From the NCBI RefSeq assembly GCF_009827595.1, contig NZ_WTYT01000003.1:62001-126000 (forward strand): 64,000 nucleotides of DNA, given 5' to 3'. The notes beneath the pieces were generated by a model that ran no database searches, was not told the origin of the DNA, and saw only the letters and a program-made list of their open reading frames with translations. Numbering within the stretch: the first letter of the stretch is position 1; each line of letters starts with the position of its first letter. Below, piece by piece: positions 9,909 to 18,601 of this stretch. The translations under genes were made by a program, and so were the position numbers. Origin of the DNA: Altericroceibacterium endophyticum (lineage in GTDB: Bacteria; Pseudomonadota; Alphaproteobacteria; Sphingomonadales; Sphingomonadaceae).

Positions 9909-10331
9909 ATGAACGCCCTTTCCGAGTCTTTTCGCGATATTGCCGATGATCTGGCCGTTCCCGGGCAGGTCAACGTCTATCCTGCAGCTCTGAAATGGGC
10001 AGCTTTGCAGGACAGTGCGGAAGTCGTTGCCGCAATGGCGGATCTGCCGGGCAAATCGCTGTTGATCGACTCCTATGATTTTCCCACACGAATCGCCGAA
10101 ACGGGCCGCTGGCGGCGCGAACTGGCTGAACGTGCGATTGAAGATCTGCGTGTCGTTATGGAAGCGGGGATCGAGGCCTTGCTCGGCGTGATTCGGTGCG
10201 GCGGGAATCCCACTCCGGCAGCACGCGCTCTGTGGAATGAATTTGTAACCGGGCGCCGCGCGATACTGGCGCTGATCCCCGAACAATCGAGCATGAAGTC
10301 ACCGGAAGGCGAACCGATCCGAGCCTTATAA
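9909..10331 (+). CDS. Hypothetical protein, mostly helical
   Basis: I do not recognise this protein of about 140 residues. It has no signal peptide, membrane segment or catalytic motif; it looks soluble and helical, with heptad-like stretches around the middle (RRELAERAIEDLRVVMEAG). A TTG at 9900 is also in frame, but the ATG at 9909 is the more usual choice; no strong ribosome site is visible for either. It ends just before the LexA-controlled mmcB gene, whose promoter starts about 14 bases after this stop, so the two are probably transcribed separately. Its coding character (GC-rich third positions, long open frame) supports a real gene. Confidence 0.6.
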   Translation: MNALSESFRDIADDLAVPGQVNVYPAALKWAALQDSAEVVAAMADLPGKSLLIDSYDFPTRIAETGRWRRELAERAIEDLRVVMEAGIEALLGVIRCGGNPTPAARALWNEFVTGRRAILALIPEQSSMKSPEGEPIRAL

Positions 10332-10344
10332 GTACCATTACGGC

Positions 10345-10375
10345 TTGACCTTGTTCTTATTATGTTCCTTATTCG
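10345..10375 (+). promoter_or_regulatory. LexA (SOS) box and promoter of mmcB
   Basis: Positions 10353-10367 read GTTCTTATTATGTTC, an exact match to the alphaproteobacterial LexA operator GTTC-N7-GTTC. A -35-like TTGACC lies at 10345-10350 and a possible -10 (TATTCG) at 10370-10375, so bound LexA would cover the promoter. The mmcB start is 12 bases beyond the box. The operator consensus is known from Caulobacter and Rhodobacter; that it works here is inference. Confidence 0.85.
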
Positions 10376-10379
10376 CTTG

Positions 10380-10874
10380 ATGAGCGAATCATTGTCCCCG
10401 ACCCTGCCCGACACGCGTAATGCCCTGGCTGTCGCACGTGGAATCTGCCGCCTGTTCGCCCGCAATGATGTGTGGTGCCTACCCGAGATGCCATTGCGCA
10501 ATGGGCGAAGGGCGGATTTGATGGGCGTCGATGCCAAGGGGCGGATCGTGATCGTGGAAATCAAGACCGCCCGCGGTGATTTGCTGGGCGATACGAAATG
10601 GCCGGATTATCTCGATTTTTGCGATCGGTTTTATTGGGGCGTTCCGCCCGAGCTTGACCGGGCGCCATTGGAACTTCCCGAATATCAGCCGTCATGCTGC
10701 GGAGTTATCGTGGCGGACGGCTATGATGCGGAGATAACCCGTCCCGCGCCCAGCCAGTCGCTGCCGCCCGCACGCCGCCGGGCCGAACTGGAACGGCTTG
10801 CCCGCACCGCTTTGCGCCGGCAATTGGTCGCCAATGATCCGGAATGCAGCATCTGGGGCCAGCGTCTCGACTAA
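10380..10874 (+). CDS. mmcB: MmcB-family DNA repair protein
   Basis: The 164-residue protein matches the MmcB (DUF1052) family, which in Caulobacter is an SOS-induced protein needed for tolerance of mitomycin C damage. It has a PD-(D/E)XK nuclease-like core: RRADLMGVD with an acidic residue, then IVEIKTARGD giving the ExK pair, and the family signature KWPDYLDFCDRFYWGVP. A longer frame opens at 10362, but that ATG sits inside the LexA box; the ATG at 10380 is the sensible start and gives MSESLSPTLPD. The LexA operator directly in front agrees with the known regulation of this family. No partner gene follows in the same operon. Confidence 0.88.
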   Translation: MSESLSPTLPDTRNALAVARGICRLFARNDVWCLPEMPLRNGRRADLMGVDAKGRIVIVEIKTARGDLLGDTKWPDYLDFCDRFYWGVPPELDRAPLELPEYQPSCCGVIVADGYDAEITRPAPSQSLPPARRRAELERLARTALRRQLVANDPECSIWGQRLD

Positions 10875-10979
10875 AAAGTCGCATAAAACAGGCATTCGGG
10901 CGCAAACAGACGGGTTTTTATCGCAGCGGGCACGCTTGCGCCTTGCCGCTACCCACTGACAGCAGGCATAAGCCCGGCC

Positions 10980-11699
10980 ATGGTTACTTTCTGGGCTATT
11001 TTGCTTTCCTCCCTCGCGATGAGCCTGATTGTGGGCACACGCTATATTGTGGCGAGCGGAATATTTGCCTGGGCCACGGCGCGGGTGCGCCCGGGCCATT
11101 ATCGCAATCTGGGCCCGCAGATCCGGCGCGAGATATATTGGTCGCTGATATCCGCACTGATTTATGGCGTGCCCGCTGGCGTCGTTGCCTGGGGATGGCA
11201 GGAACGTGGCTGGACCCGGATCTACAGCGATTGGGGCGAATACCCATTATGGTATTTGCCGCTATCGCTATTCGCCTATCTCTTCCTCCATGACACGTGG
11301 TTTTACTGGACACATCGCTGGATGCACTGGCCGCGTGTTTTCCGTGTCGCGCATGCCGTTCACCATGCCAGCCGCCCGCCCACGGCCTGGGCCGCGATGA
11401 GTTTTCACCCGGTGGAGGCCGTGACCGGCGCCGTCATAATTCCGGCGCTGCTGTTCATCATCCCCATCCATATCGCGATGCTGGGTATGGTTTTGGCCAT
11501 CATGACAATCATGGGCGTTACCAATCACATGGGGTGGGAAATCTTCCCCCGCGCTCTGGTGCATTCCCGCTTGGGCCACTGGCTGATTACCGCCAGCCAT
11601 CACCAGCGTCACCACGACAATTACCGTTGTAATTACGGACTATATTTCCGTTTCTGGGATCATTTATGCAAAACCGATCGTGGCTTGTCCGAAGCCTGA
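10980..11699 (+). CDS. Sterol desaturase / fatty acid hydroxylase family protein
   Basis: A 239-residue membrane protein of the fatty acid hydroxylase superfamily. The histidine clusters are HDTWFYWTHRWMH, HAVHH and ASHHQRHHDNY, which in this superfamily ligate a di-iron centre at the cytoplasmic face of the membrane. At least four hydrophobic segments are visible. It is shorter than the relative at 7685 and not closely similar to it, so it is not a recent duplicate. Its end overlaps the next gene, a secreted DUF2141 protein, by 34 bases, so the two are very likely co-expressed. The lipid substrate is unknown. Confidence 0.85.
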   Translation: MVTFWAILLSSLAMSLIVGTRYIVASGIFAWATARVRPGHYRNLGPQIRREIYWSLISALIYGVPAGVVAWGWQERGWTRIYSDWGEYPLWYLPLSLFAYLFLHDTWFYWTHRWMHWPRVFRVAHAVHHASRPPTAWAAMSFHPVEAVTGAVIIPALLFIIPIHIAMLGMVLAIMTIMGVTNHMGWEIFPRALVHSRLGHWLITASHHQRHHDNYRCNYGLYFRFWDHLCKTDRGLSEA

Positions 11700-12148
11700 T
11701 ATCTACCCTTGCCGGAGTCTGCCTGATCGGCGCTGCACCGCAGCCCGGTCAAACCGGAACAGATAGCCTCTCCAACACGCAGGTGACCATTATTGTAACG
11801 GGCCTTCGCTCACATGATGGACTGGTTCAGGCCTGCATGACGTCCCATCCGGATGAATTCCCGGATTGTCCCGGCAAAAGCGAGGACGCCTATCGCATGA
11901 CGGTTTCGGCCAGCGGAGACGTAAAACTGCAATTCACCAAGGTAAAAGCTGGCCGTTACGCCGTGGCTTTGCTGCATGATGAAAATTCCAATGGAAAAAT
12001 GGACCGAATGCTGGTGATTCCGCGGGAAGGTTTTGGTTTTTCCCAGGACGCCAAGATTAAAATGGGCCCGCCCAAATTCGAAGAAGCCGCCTTCACCGTG
12101 GGGAAAACGCCCGTAAAACAAACCATAAAAACACGGTATATCTTATAA
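11666..12148 (+). CDS. DUF2141 family secreted protein
   Basis: A 160-residue protein with a signal peptide (basic start, hydrophobic LISTLAGVCLIGAA) and one DUF2141 domain. The family signature is visible: VTGLRSHDGLVQACM near the start and LLHDENSNGKMD followed by IPREGFGFS. The domain is a predicted beta-sandwich exported to the periplasm; its function is not known. The ATG at 11666 lies inside the end of the sterol-desaturase-like gene (34-base overlap). The signal peptide starts right there, which supports the start. The tight pairing suggests a shared role at the envelope, but this is inference. Confidence 0.85.
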   Translation: MQNRSWLVRSLISTLAGVCLIGAAPQPGQTGTDSLSNTQVTIIVTGLRSHDGLVQACMTSHPDEFPDCPGKSEDAYRMTVSASGDVKLQFTKVKAGRYAVALLHDENSNGKMDRMLVIPREGFGFSQDAKIKMGPPKFEEAAFTVGKTPVKQTIKTRYIL

Positions 12149-12233
12149 GTTCAAAGGCCCCGTGCGTCGTTTACGTTTGATTTACCATGGTCGTGCATAA
12201 TGGTGCACTGCAGTGCGTCAAAGGGAGCATGTG

Positions 12234-13076
12234 ATGGATAGTCAGCTAAGCGACTATGCCGAAGATGACAATTCGGCAGATACTCACGGCGGTGGCCGGC
12301 CGAACAATGGAACGACAATTTCCTTCGCTGGCGAAGATGAAAAACGGCTGCAGATTCGCGCGTATAATCTCTGGGTTGATTTGCTGACCGATGCTCCGGT
12401 GCCGCATATCTCTGCACTGGACCATGGCCGGCTGGCGGATTGGGACGATATATCGATATTGCTCGACCTGCGTGCAGGTATGGATAATCCGGCAATCTGG
12501 CGCGTCGGGCAAAAATTGTGCGCCGAATGCGGTCTGACGCCTGATGATCTCCATTCCGTGGCCGATATTCCCGAAAAATCCCTACTCAGCCACCTGACAG
12601 CGCATTGCCTGCAAATAGTCGACAATCACGCACCGGTCGGTTTCGCCGCCGAATTCACCAATGAAGCGGGTAAATCCATCCTCTATCGCGGAATCCTGCT
12701 GCCCTTTGCCGATAAAGAGGATTCGATCGATTATCTGTACGGCGTAATCAGCTGGAAAGAAGCGCCAGCAGGAACCATGGTGGCGGGCCGCGCTACGCAA
12801 GAGCAAGCCGCCCAGCCCATACCGCGCCGGGCGCTGGCGCCCTGTACGGAATGGGCCGATGCGCCATGGAAATACGACGGGCTGGATGAAGATGCGATGT
12901 TCGACCAGTTGCGAGCGATGGAAAGCCAGCCACTATCATCTATGTCCTCTATCGGTGCGGAATTTTCGTTGGCGATGATGCGGCGCGGCACCGACAACAA
13001 TATCGAGTTTCTAGGTGAGATACCTGAGGACAAGGTCCTTTTACGACAGGCCGCATGCAAACTTACCAGCAACTAG
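12234..13076 (+). CDS. PAS-like domain protein
   Basis: A 280-residue cytoplasmic protein resembling the alphaproteobacterial PAS_5-like group. The central part (about residues 40-185) has the typical line of a PAS fold: an N-terminal helical cap, LDLRAGMDNPAIWRVG, and the strand segment YRGILLPFADKEDSIDYLYGVISWKE-like, which ends the fold. The remainder is low-complexity and acidic. No output domain is attached, so it would have to act through a partner. GTG at 12213 is in frame, but the ATG at 12234 has AGGGAG in front at a good distance. The upstream promoter region is AT-rich. The family assignment is moderate. Confidence 0.65.
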   Translation: MDSQLSDYAEDDNSADTHGGGRPNNGTTISFAGEDEKRLQIRAYNLWVDLLTDAPVPHISALDHGRLADWDDISILLDLRAGMDNPAIWRVGQKLCAECGLTPDDLHSVADIPEKSLLSHLTAHCLQIVDNHAPVGFAAEFTNEAGKSILYRGILLPFADKEDSIDYLYGVISWKEAPAGTMVAGRATQEQAAQPIPRRALAPCTEWADAPWKYDGLDEDAMFDQLRAMESQPLSSMSSIGAEFSLAMMRRGTDNNIEFLGEIPEDKVLLRQAACKLTSN

Positions 13077-13124
13077 CTGCTGCAATAAGCAAGTTCGGTC
13101 TGGTTCTGTGACAGAACAAGAATA

Positions 13125-14216
13125 ATGATATTCAACCGGCCGCCAACGCGCGTTCAACCTTATATCGGCTATCGGAATGACACCCGTCTCGTGCTTTCAG
13201 CGCGCGCGTTGCGTGCTTCTGTGCCGCTGTTCGAAAAAGGGGGCATGGTCAAAAACCTGCGCCTGATGCTGTCGCAGTTCATCTCTCACGAAGTGGAAAA
13301 TCTCTCTGTTACGCTCGAACTGTCACTGCCTGACGGGAAATGCGTCAAATATAACGGAAAAACCGATCGGGAAGGTTTCGTCACTTTTGATGTGGCCTTG
13401 ATTCCCGAATGGGATCTTCCGCCTGCACCTGTGTGGGAAGTGGTGACCCTTCACTGGACCAACAAGAATGGCCCGCAATGTGTGGAGGGCCATGTTTTGT
13501 CCCCCGGACGCAGCAATCGTCTGGGCGTGATTTCGGATATTGACGATACGATTATTGAAACGGGCGTAACCGGGGGCGTGAGGTCCGTACTACGCAATTG
13601 GCGCAGGTTGCTGGCTGAAATGCCTTGCGAACGCATTGCCGCCCCTGGTGCCGATGATTTCTATCACTCGCTGAGTGGCGGCAAATTGTTCCCGGCGAAC
13701 AAATATGAACCCTCGGAGAAAATCCCCGCAACGCGGCGCCCCTTTTTCTACATCTCTTCCTCCCCCTGGAATCTGTATTCCTATCTGATTGCCTTCATGC
13801 GAGCCAAGGGGCTTCCGCTCGGACCGTTGCTTCTGCGCGATTGGGGCTTCAATCGCTCCACATTCGGCAAATCCAGCCATGGCGCGCATAAAAGAGACGC
13901 AATTCACAAGATTTGCGACATGTATCCCGGCATACGCTTTGCCCTGATCGGTGATGACACACAGGCCGACCTGCCAGCCTATGCCGAAGTGGTGGAGCAA
14001 AATCCGGGCCGCATCGCCGCGGTTTTTATCCGCACGCTCGCCCCTGACCAGCTTTCGCCTCAGGAACATGCTGCGAAATCCATCATCCAGGCGGCCAGCG
14101 TTCCGCTTTGGCTCGCGAAGGACTATTCCGTCGGTCAGCAATTCCTGAATGCCGCCGGATTTACGCCGGGTGGCGAGACAGAACAGATAATTCGCGCTGT
14201 CGAACATGAGGAGTAA
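13125..14216 (+). CDS. App1-family phosphatase (DUF2183)
   Basis: The 363-residue protein contains the App1 phosphatase catalytic domain, a HAD-like fold. The DxDxT nucleophile motif is DIDDT at residues 138-142 (D138 the likely nucleophile, D140 the acid/base), followed by TGVTGG; later motifs include FYISSSPWNLY and LIGDDTQADLPAY. In yeast App1 hydrolyses phosphatidate; bacterial substrates are not established. The N-terminal 120 residues form a beta-rich domain usual for the family. No signal peptide is seen. It lies 48 bases after the PAS-like gene and 86 before the M48 protease, so an operon is possible but not proven. Confidence 0.85.
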   Translation: MIFNRPPTRVQPYIGYRNDTRLVLSARALRASVPLFEKGGMVKNLRLMLSQFISHEVENLSVTLELSLPDGKCVKYNGKTDREGFVTFDVALIPEWDLPPAPVWEVVTLHWTNKNGPQCVEGHVLSPGRSNRLGVISDIDDTIIETGVTGGVRSVLRNWRRLLAEMPCERIAAPGADDFYHSLSGGKLFPANKYEPSEKIPATRRPFFYISSSPWNLYSYLIAFMRAKGLPLGPLLLRDWGFNRSTFGKSSHGAHKRDAIHKICDMYPGIRFALIGDDTQADLPAYAEVVEQNPGRIAAVFIRTLAPDQLSPQEHAAKSIIQAASVPLWLAKDYSVGQQFLNAAGFTPGGETEQIIRAVEHEE

Positions 14217-14302
14217 GACTGGCTCGCGCTGCGCCGGGAAATAGCTGGCGGCGTTTCAGCTTCATTGCCTGTTCACCCCAAAAGGGCTTAGTCTTGGGCA
14301 GC

Positions 14303-15658
14303 ATGCGTATTTTCGCCAGAATCATTGCCTTCATGGCCGCCCTGTCGCTCGCTGCGACACCCGCCACTGCGCAGTCCATTCTCCGCGATGCTGAGAGTGA
14401 AGCCCTGTTTCAGGACATGATCGATCCGCTGGCAGAAGCCGCAGGTTTACAGCCCGGCGCGGTGGAAATCGTCTTGATCAACGATCCTTCAATCAATGCC
14501 TTCGTCGCGGGCGGACAGCGGATCTATATTCATAGCGGGCTGATCAATGCAGCCGATAGCGCCAATCAGGTGCAGGGCGTGATGGCCCATGAGCTGGGCC
14601 ACATCATGGGCGGTCATATCATCAGCACGCGCGACGGGATCAGCAAAGCCAGCAACATCACCATCCTTTCCATGCTGCTGGGCGCAGCGGCCGCACTGGC
14701 CGGATCCGGCGAAGCGGGCATGGGCATGATGATGATGGGGCAACAGGCGGCAATGGGGTCCTTCCTCGCCTTCAGCCGGACGCAGGAGGCCAGCGCCGAT
14801 GCCGCGGGCGCAGAATATCTGTCCAAGGCCCATATTACGGGCAAAGGATCGCTGGAATTCTTCAAGAAATTGCAGAACCGGGAATTCCGTTATGGCTATA
14901 GCCAGAACGACGAGGCCGGTTTCGCGCGGACACACCCGCTATCGGGCGATCGGATAACCCGGCTGCGCCAGGATTACGAAAAGGATCCGGCATGGAATAC
15001 CGCGCCCGATCCGGATTTGCAGCGCCGCTTTGAACGGATCAAGGCCAAGCTTTACGGTTATCTGGCCGAACCTTCCGCCACCTTGCGCAGCTATCCCGAA
15101 TATATGGACAGTGTTCCCGCCCGTTATGCGCGCGCCTATGCGTATCACAAGGATGCTCAGATCGATAAGGCGCTGGCTGAAACCAAGGCGCTGCTGCAAA
15201 AAAATCCTGATGATCCTTATTTTCTGGAACTGGAGGGTCAGGTGCTGCTGGAATCGGGCCGTCCGAAAGAAGCACTCGCCCCGCTGCGTGAGGCGACCCA
15301 TCTCACGGGTAATACTCCGTTGATTGCCTCCACTTTCGGTCACGCGCTGATCGCGACCGAGGACCGGGCCAATTTCAGCGAAGCCGAACAAGTGCTGCGC
15401 GCCGCAGTGGCACGCGACCGGGAAAATCCCTTTGCATGGTATCAGCTGGGCATTGTCTATGCGAGCGAGGGAGATATGCCCCGCGCACGGCTCGCAAGCG
15501 CCGAACAACAGATCATGAGCAATCGCCCGGCGCAGGCGCTGCAAAGCGCGGAAGTCGCCGAGCAGGGGTTGCCGACAGGCTCACCCGATTGGTTGAGGGC
15601 GCAAGATATTGCAATGCAGGCACGCGCGGAGCTTGAACAACGCTCAAAGCGGAAGTAG
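14303..15658 (+). CDS. Periplasmic M48-family metalloprotease with TPR repeats
   Basis: A BepA/YfgC-like protease of 451 residues. A signal peptide runs to about ATAQ (residue 24). The zinc motif is H96-E-L-G-H100, and the third ligand glutamate is in the EASADAAGAEYL segment. From about residue 240 to the end come tetratricopeptide repeats (for example PDDPYFLELEGQVLLESGRPKEAL). In Enterobacteria such proteins look after outer-membrane protein assembly. A TTG at 14294 is also possible, but the ATG at 14303 gives the better signal peptide. The DsbA-like gene follows after 11 bases, so the two form an envelope quality-control pair. Confidence 0.9.
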   Translation: MRIFARIIAFMAALSLAATPATAQSILRDAESEALFQDMIDPLAEAAGLQPGAVEIVLINDPSINAFVAGGQRIYIHSGLINAADSANQVQGVMAHELGHIMGGHIISTRDGISKASNITILSMLLGAAAALAGSGEAGMGMMMMGQQAAMGSFLAFSRTQEASADAAGAEYLSKAHITGKGSLEFFKKLQNREFRYGYSQNDEAGFARTHPLSGDRITRLRQDYEKDPAWNTAPDPDLQRRFERIKAKLYGYLAEPSATLRSYPEYMDSVPARYARAYAYHKDAQIDKALAETKALLQKNPDDPYFLELEGQVLLESGRPKEALAPLREATHLTGNTPLIASTFGHALIATEDRANFSEAEQVLRAAVARDRENPFAWYQLGIVYASEGDMPRARLASAEQQIMSNRPAQALQSAEVAEQGLPTGSPDWLRAQDIAMQARAELEQRSKRK

Positions 15659-15669
15659 CGTCAAAGGCT

Positions 15670-16392
15670 ATGAAACGAGATACCTCCTCTGCGCCGTCTT
15701 GCTGGCTGCTGATCGCATTCGTTTCGGCCCTGGCCGGTTTTGGCGGTGCAGCATTGTATGACCGTACCGGATTTGCCGATGACGCCATGCGTGACTATCT
15801 TTTGGCCCATCCGGAAATACTGCCCGAAGCGATGGAAGTGCTCCGGAGCAGCGAACAGCAGGCCCAGCTTGATCCCATGCGGACCAAACTGGAAACGCCC
15901 TTTCCTGGTGCCGTGCTGGGCAACCCAGATGGTACGGTCACGCTCGTTGAATTCACCGATTATGCCTGCGGTTATTGCCGCAAGAGTGTCGATGATGTGA
16001 AAGCCGTGATCGCGGAGAATCCGGATTTGCGCGTCGTGATTCACGAAATGCCAATTCTTTCCCCGGAGAGTGCCGCCGCTGCACGGATGGCATTGGCCGC
16101 GGCCGAACAGGGTAAATTTGCCGCATTCCACGACGCCATGTTCGCCATGGGCTCGCCCAATGAAAAAACCATCGCCGCCGCGGCCCGCGAGGCCGGAATA
16201 GATTTTGATCAGGCCAGTCAGGATATGGCGAATGGTCAATATGATCAGCGCCTGCAGGCCAATATCGAAATGGCCAGTTCGCTCGGCTTCCAGGGAACGC
16301 CCAGCTGGGTCGTGGGTGATCAGGTTCTCTCGGGTGCACAAGGCAAGGAAAAGCTGGCTGAGGCGATCGCCGCCAGCCAAGAGAACAGTTAA
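15670..16392 (+). CDS. DsbA-family thiol oxidoreductase
   Basis: A 240-residue membrane-anchored or exported thioredoxin-fold protein. The N-terminus has a hydrophobic segment (about 11-30) acting as signal or anchor. The redox site is C100-G-Y-C103 in FTDYACGYCRK, and the cis-proline loop is GTPSWVVGD. The order and the helical insertion match the DsbA_com1/ScsC/BdbD-like group, which acts on disulfide bonds in the periplasm. It begins 11 bases after the M48 protease and probably shares its transcript. No DsbB-like partner is seen in the window. Confidence 0.9.
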   Translation: MKRDTSSAPSCWLLIAFVSALAGFGGAALYDRTGFADDAMRDYLLAHPEILPEAMEVLRSSEQQAQLDPMRTKLETPFPGAVLGNPDGTVTLVEFTDYACGYCRKSVDDVKAVIAENPDLRVVIHEMPILSPESAAAARMALAAAEQGKFAAFHDAMFAMGSPNEKTIAAAAREAGIDFDQASQDMANGQYDQRLQANIEMASSLGFQGTPSWVVGDQVLSGAQGKEKLAEAIAASQENS

Positions 16393-16518
16393 CGAAACTG
16401 AGCCCGGAACTGGTGAAGGGCAACCGGCGGGACGCGCTGTGCCCAAAACGTGCCAGCAGCGGTGGTGCCGGTCGAAAAATGCTCACGATTAAGCAGAAAT
16501 TCCGCTAAAAGCCGCTAT

Positions 16519-17712
16519 ATGGCCGTTTTGCCCATCAGTCCCTCTCCGTTTTTCCGCAACAAGAATCGCGCGTTCTGGCGGCTGCAGTTTTTCGGCTGGG
16601 GCGGCGCGATGCTGCTGCGGGCGATGACCAGCATCGTCAATGAAAAGCCCCTGTCCTTTCTGGTTCTGGTGCTGATCGCGACGATCACCGGCTTCTCTAT
16701 CAGCCTGATACTTTCGGTAATCTATGGCCGGCTTATTCGATGCCGGCCCTTGTTGACCTGGGGCGTTACCACGCTGGTGCTGCCGGTCGCGGTGGGTGTT
16801 TCGGCCATCATCAACGCCTGGACGATCAGCCTTTACCAATCCGGCAGCGAGGCCAGCTTCGCGCAATTGGTGCTGGGCGTATTCTATATCGACATGATGC
16901 TGCTCGGCGCGTGGTCGGGGCTCTATTATGCGATCAATTTCTTCCTCCAGGTGGAAGAACAATCGGACCGGCTGGAGCGGCTCGAGGCGCAGGCAACCGC
17001 CGCGCAGCTCGCCATGCTGCGCTATCAGCTCAACCCCCATTTCCTGTTCAACACGCTCAATTCGATTTCAACGCTGGTGCTGCTGAAACAGACGGAGCCG
17101 GCCAATGCGATGCTGACGCGGCTATCGAGTTTCCTGCGTCACACCCTGATCACGGAACCAGCCGGTAAGGTAACGGTCGAGCAGGAAGTCAAAACGCTCA
17201 AACTTTATCTCGACATAGAACGCATGCGTTTTGAAGAACGTCTGCGCACCGATTTCAGGATCGATCCGCAAGCGGCAAATGCATGCCTACCCTCGCTTTT
17301 GCTTCAGCCTCTGGTCGAAAATGCCATCAAATATGCCGTCTCCACCCAAGAGGAAGGCGCGCGGATCAGACTGACCGCGCAGCTCATCGGGCGCAGGCTT
17401 CGCATGACCGTTTCCGACACCGGGCCGGGATTGCAAAACAGCGCTCATGAGCCGAACTGGGCCCGAACCAGAAAGGGAGATGACAAATCCGTGTCTACCC
17501 ATGTGGGTCTTACAAATATCAGGGATCGGCTTGTTCAGGCTTATGGCAGTGACCATCGTTTTGAGATCCAGTCGCCGCCCGAGGGTGGCTTTACTGTGAT
17601 CGTGGAAATTCCATTCGAAGAAGCGGAGCAGGCGGGCATTAAAAAGCCCAACGCGAAACCTGCCGCCGCCTCGACAGTTGAAACCATGCCTGAAACACAG
17701 GCTTTGGGATAA
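16519..17712 (+). CDS. LytS-type sensor histidine kinase (His_kinase family)
   Basis: The 397-residue protein has four hydrophobic segments in the first 145 residues, a short coiled coil (about 148-165), and the internal region His_kinase domain with the phospho-acceptor H174 in QLNPHFLFNTLNSI, followed by a HATPase_c domain with LLLQPLVENAIKYA and DTGPGL. The basic, low-complexity tail is variable. A frame is open from 16450, but the ATG at 16519 begins just before the membrane region and is preferred. The LytTR response regulator starts 4 bases after its stop, making a classic LytS/LytR-type pair. The signal and targets are unknown. Confidence 0.9.
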   Translation: MAVLPISPSPFFRNKNRAFWRLQFFGWGGAMLLRAMTSIVNEKPLSFLVLVLIATITGFSISLILSVIYGRLIRCRPLLTWGVTTLVLPVAVGVSAIINAWTISLYQSGSEASFAQLVLGVFYIDMMLLGAWSGLYYAINFFLQVEEQSDRLERLEAQATAAQLAMLRYQLNPHFLFNTLNSISTLVLLKQTEPANAMLTRLSSFLRHTLITEPAGKVTVEQEVKTLKLYLDIERMRFEERLRTDFRIDPQAANACLPSLLLQPLVENAIKYAVSTQEEGARIRLTAQLIGRRLRMTVSDTGPGLQNSAHEPNWARTRKGDDKSVSTHVGLTNIRDRLVQAYGSDHRFEIQSPPEGGFTVIVEIPFEEAEQAGIKKPNAKPAAASTVETMPETQALG

Positions 17713-17716
17713 ATAT

Positions 17717-18514
17717 ATGACCATTCGAACGATCATCGTCGATGACGAGAAACTGGCTATTCAGGGCCTCCAGCTGCGGCTGGAATCCTGTTCCGATGTC
17801 GAGATCATCGGCACTTGCGCCAATGGGCGCGAGGCCATCCGCATGATCAAGACCGAAAAGCCGGACCTTGTATTTCTGGACATCCAGATGCCCGGCTTTG
17901 ACGGATTCTCGGTTGTGAAGGGCGTGATGGAACTCGATCCCCCGCTCTTTGTCTTCGTCACCGCATTTCAGGAACATGCCATTCGCGCCTTTGAAGCGAA
18001 TGCCGTCAATTATTTGATGAAGCCGGTCGATGAAGACAAGCTGGCCGACACGCTTGAACGCGTGCGGCAACGGATTTCAGAAAAGCGCTCCGCCGAAGAA
18101 GCGGTTAAGCTGAAGGATGTTCTGGCAGAAGTCGCCCCCGATGCGATGGATAATCTCGGTGACGAAGAGGAAGCCAGTTCCGGCCGTTACGAGAAGCTGA
18201 TCAACATCAAGGATCGCGGGCAGATCTTCCGCGTGGATATCGATACGATCGAGCATATTGAAGCTGCCGGCGACTATATGTGCATCTATACGGGCGACAA
18301 TTCGCTGATCCTGCGTGAAACGATGAAGGATCTCGAGCGGCGGCTCGACCCGCGTATCTTCCAGCGTGTGCACCGTTCCACCATCGTCAATCTCAATCAG
18401 GTGCGTCAGGTGCGCCCACACACGAATGGCGAATGCTTCCTGGTGCTGGAATCCGGTGCAGAAGTGAAAGTCAGCCGGTCGTACCGCGATGTGGTGGCAC
18501 GCTTCGTCCATTGA
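17717..18514 (+). CDS. LytTR-family response regulator
   Basis: A 265-residue response regulator. The receiver domain (1 to about 120) has VDDEK, the phospho-acceptor D55 in FLDIQMPG and the lysine in LMKPVDEDK. After a linker (about 125-165) comes a LytTR DNA-binding domain (IEHIEAAGDYMCIY, then RIFQRVHRSTIVNLNQV and VKVSRSYRDVV). The ATG at 17717 follows the kinase stop by 4 bases; a longer in-frame extension from 17678 runs into the kinase gene and is less likely. It is the partner of the kinase upstream. Confidence 0.92.
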   Translation: MTIRTIIVDDEKLAIQGLQLRLESCSDVEIIGTCANGREAIRMIKTEKPDLVFLDIQMPGFDGFSVVKGVMELDPPLFVFVTAFQEHAIRAFEANAVNYLMKPVDEDKLADTLERVRQRISEKRSAEEAVKLKDVLAEVAPDAMDNLGDEEEASSGRYEKLINIKDRGQIFRVDIDTIEHIEAAGDYMCIYTGDNSLILRETMKDLERRLDPRIFQRVHRSTIVNLNQVRQVRPHTNGECFLVLESGAEVKVSRSYRDVVARFVH

Positions 18515-18601
18515 TAAGCGCGTTCCTGGAAATGGGATGCCAGCGTTGACGGATCGCGTCCTCCTCCGGCAGAGGCGCTGTCTCTGACAGGAAGGAAAGA
18601 T

